Positions 41,610-41,826 of a DNA stretch of 41,826 nucleotides are shown one piece after another (the stretch's first letter is position 1; each line of letters begins with the position of its first letter). The notes under the pieces are model-generated. The model was given only the letters and a program-made list of their open reading frames with translations. It was not told the DNA's origin and made no database searches. Where the stretch lies: assembly GCA_037447655.1 (NCBI GenBank), contig JBBHKE010001542.1, forward strand, positions 1 through 41,826. Reading direction: 5' to 3'. This DNA comes from Zygnema cylindricum (lineage: Eukaryota > Streptophyta > Zygnematophyceae > Zygnematales > Zygnemataceae). Position numbers and translations under genes: made by a program.

Positions 41610-41826
41610 GTTTTTAATATATTTTCTAGGTCTAAATTTATTAGAAAAGAAAAAGTAGGCAGCCTGCCTCTATCTCTTCTCTCTCTCTCGCCCCCATACT
41701 TGTAGTCACTGAAGGAGAGAGAGAGAGAGCAATGGAGCCATGGCTGCCTCAACTCCATAGGAAGGACTAAAGAGTGGCTTAAGCCACTCTCAACAAAAGG
41801 TTGAATCCGGAAGGACTCGAACCCCC
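41610..41826 (-). mobile_element. tRNA-derived SINE, copy B (cut by window end)
   Basis: Minus strand: B box GGTTCGAGTCC at 41813-41823, then GGCAGCCATGGCTCC, CTTCAGTGACTACAAGTATG, GAGGCAGGCTGCC and the tail TTTAGACCTAGAAAATATAT with A-rich end at 41611. Body and tail match copy A at 5896-6200. The A box lies outside the window. Confidence 0.85.

Overview
This is a window of a large, repeat-rich nuclear genome, most probably a streptophyte (land plant or charophyte alga). The evidence is plant-type Ty1/copia and Ty3/gypsy elements, a primer-binding site starting TGGTATC (plant initiator-Met-tRNA type), CT-rich leader sequence, a canonical GTAAGT...CAG intron, and dense small inverted-repeat transposons. 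The species cannot be fixed from the sequence. The very long GGGA/CCCT tracts next to a coding region would fit a charophyte such as Chara, but that is a guess. No rRNA, CRISPR or bacterial features are present.

Layout. 1-1958 (-): 5' half of a decayed copia element (gag, protease, integrase) running off the left edge. 2250-2660: two tandem arrays. 5170-5577 (-), 13549-13739 (+) and 40566-40941 (+): three copies of one LTR/leader-like repeat; the last leads into a broken copia gag (40942-41603). 5896-6200 (+), 39985-40212 (-) and 41610-41826 (-): three members of a tRNA-derived SINE family. 6436-7960 (-): copia RT/RNase H pseudogene. 8896-11868 (-): gypsy pol pseudogene whose integrase ends in a PHD-finger-like module. 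13740-15775 (+): 5' half of a copia element inserted in the 13.6 kb repeat. 15880-16230: reverse transcriptase scrap. 16881-23423 (+): the best preserved element, a copia with both LTRs, its 3' LTR split by a 500 bp MITE.

25310-25925 is a degenerate 52 bp satellite. 26725-29063 (-) is the only candidate host gene, with a clear intron, an internal 24-residue triple repeat, a 15 bp coding minisatellite and CT-rich tracts. 31-40 kb is a mosaic of small DNA transposons. Families A, B and C share the end CACCGC and duplicate TA on insertion. Family D has TAGCCT ends and duplicates 3 bp. Three insertions can be proved inside the window because an empty copy of the target also lies here.

Almost every retroelement frame is broken by stops or frameshifts, and most in-frame stops are TAG at sites where Trp or Gln would fit, so I read the region as old, probably methylated, transposon-dominated sequence. 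The most interesting points are the PHD finger on the gypsy integrase, the TIR families with provable empty sites, the SINE family, the mosaic LTR pair and the unrecognised intron-containing gene.
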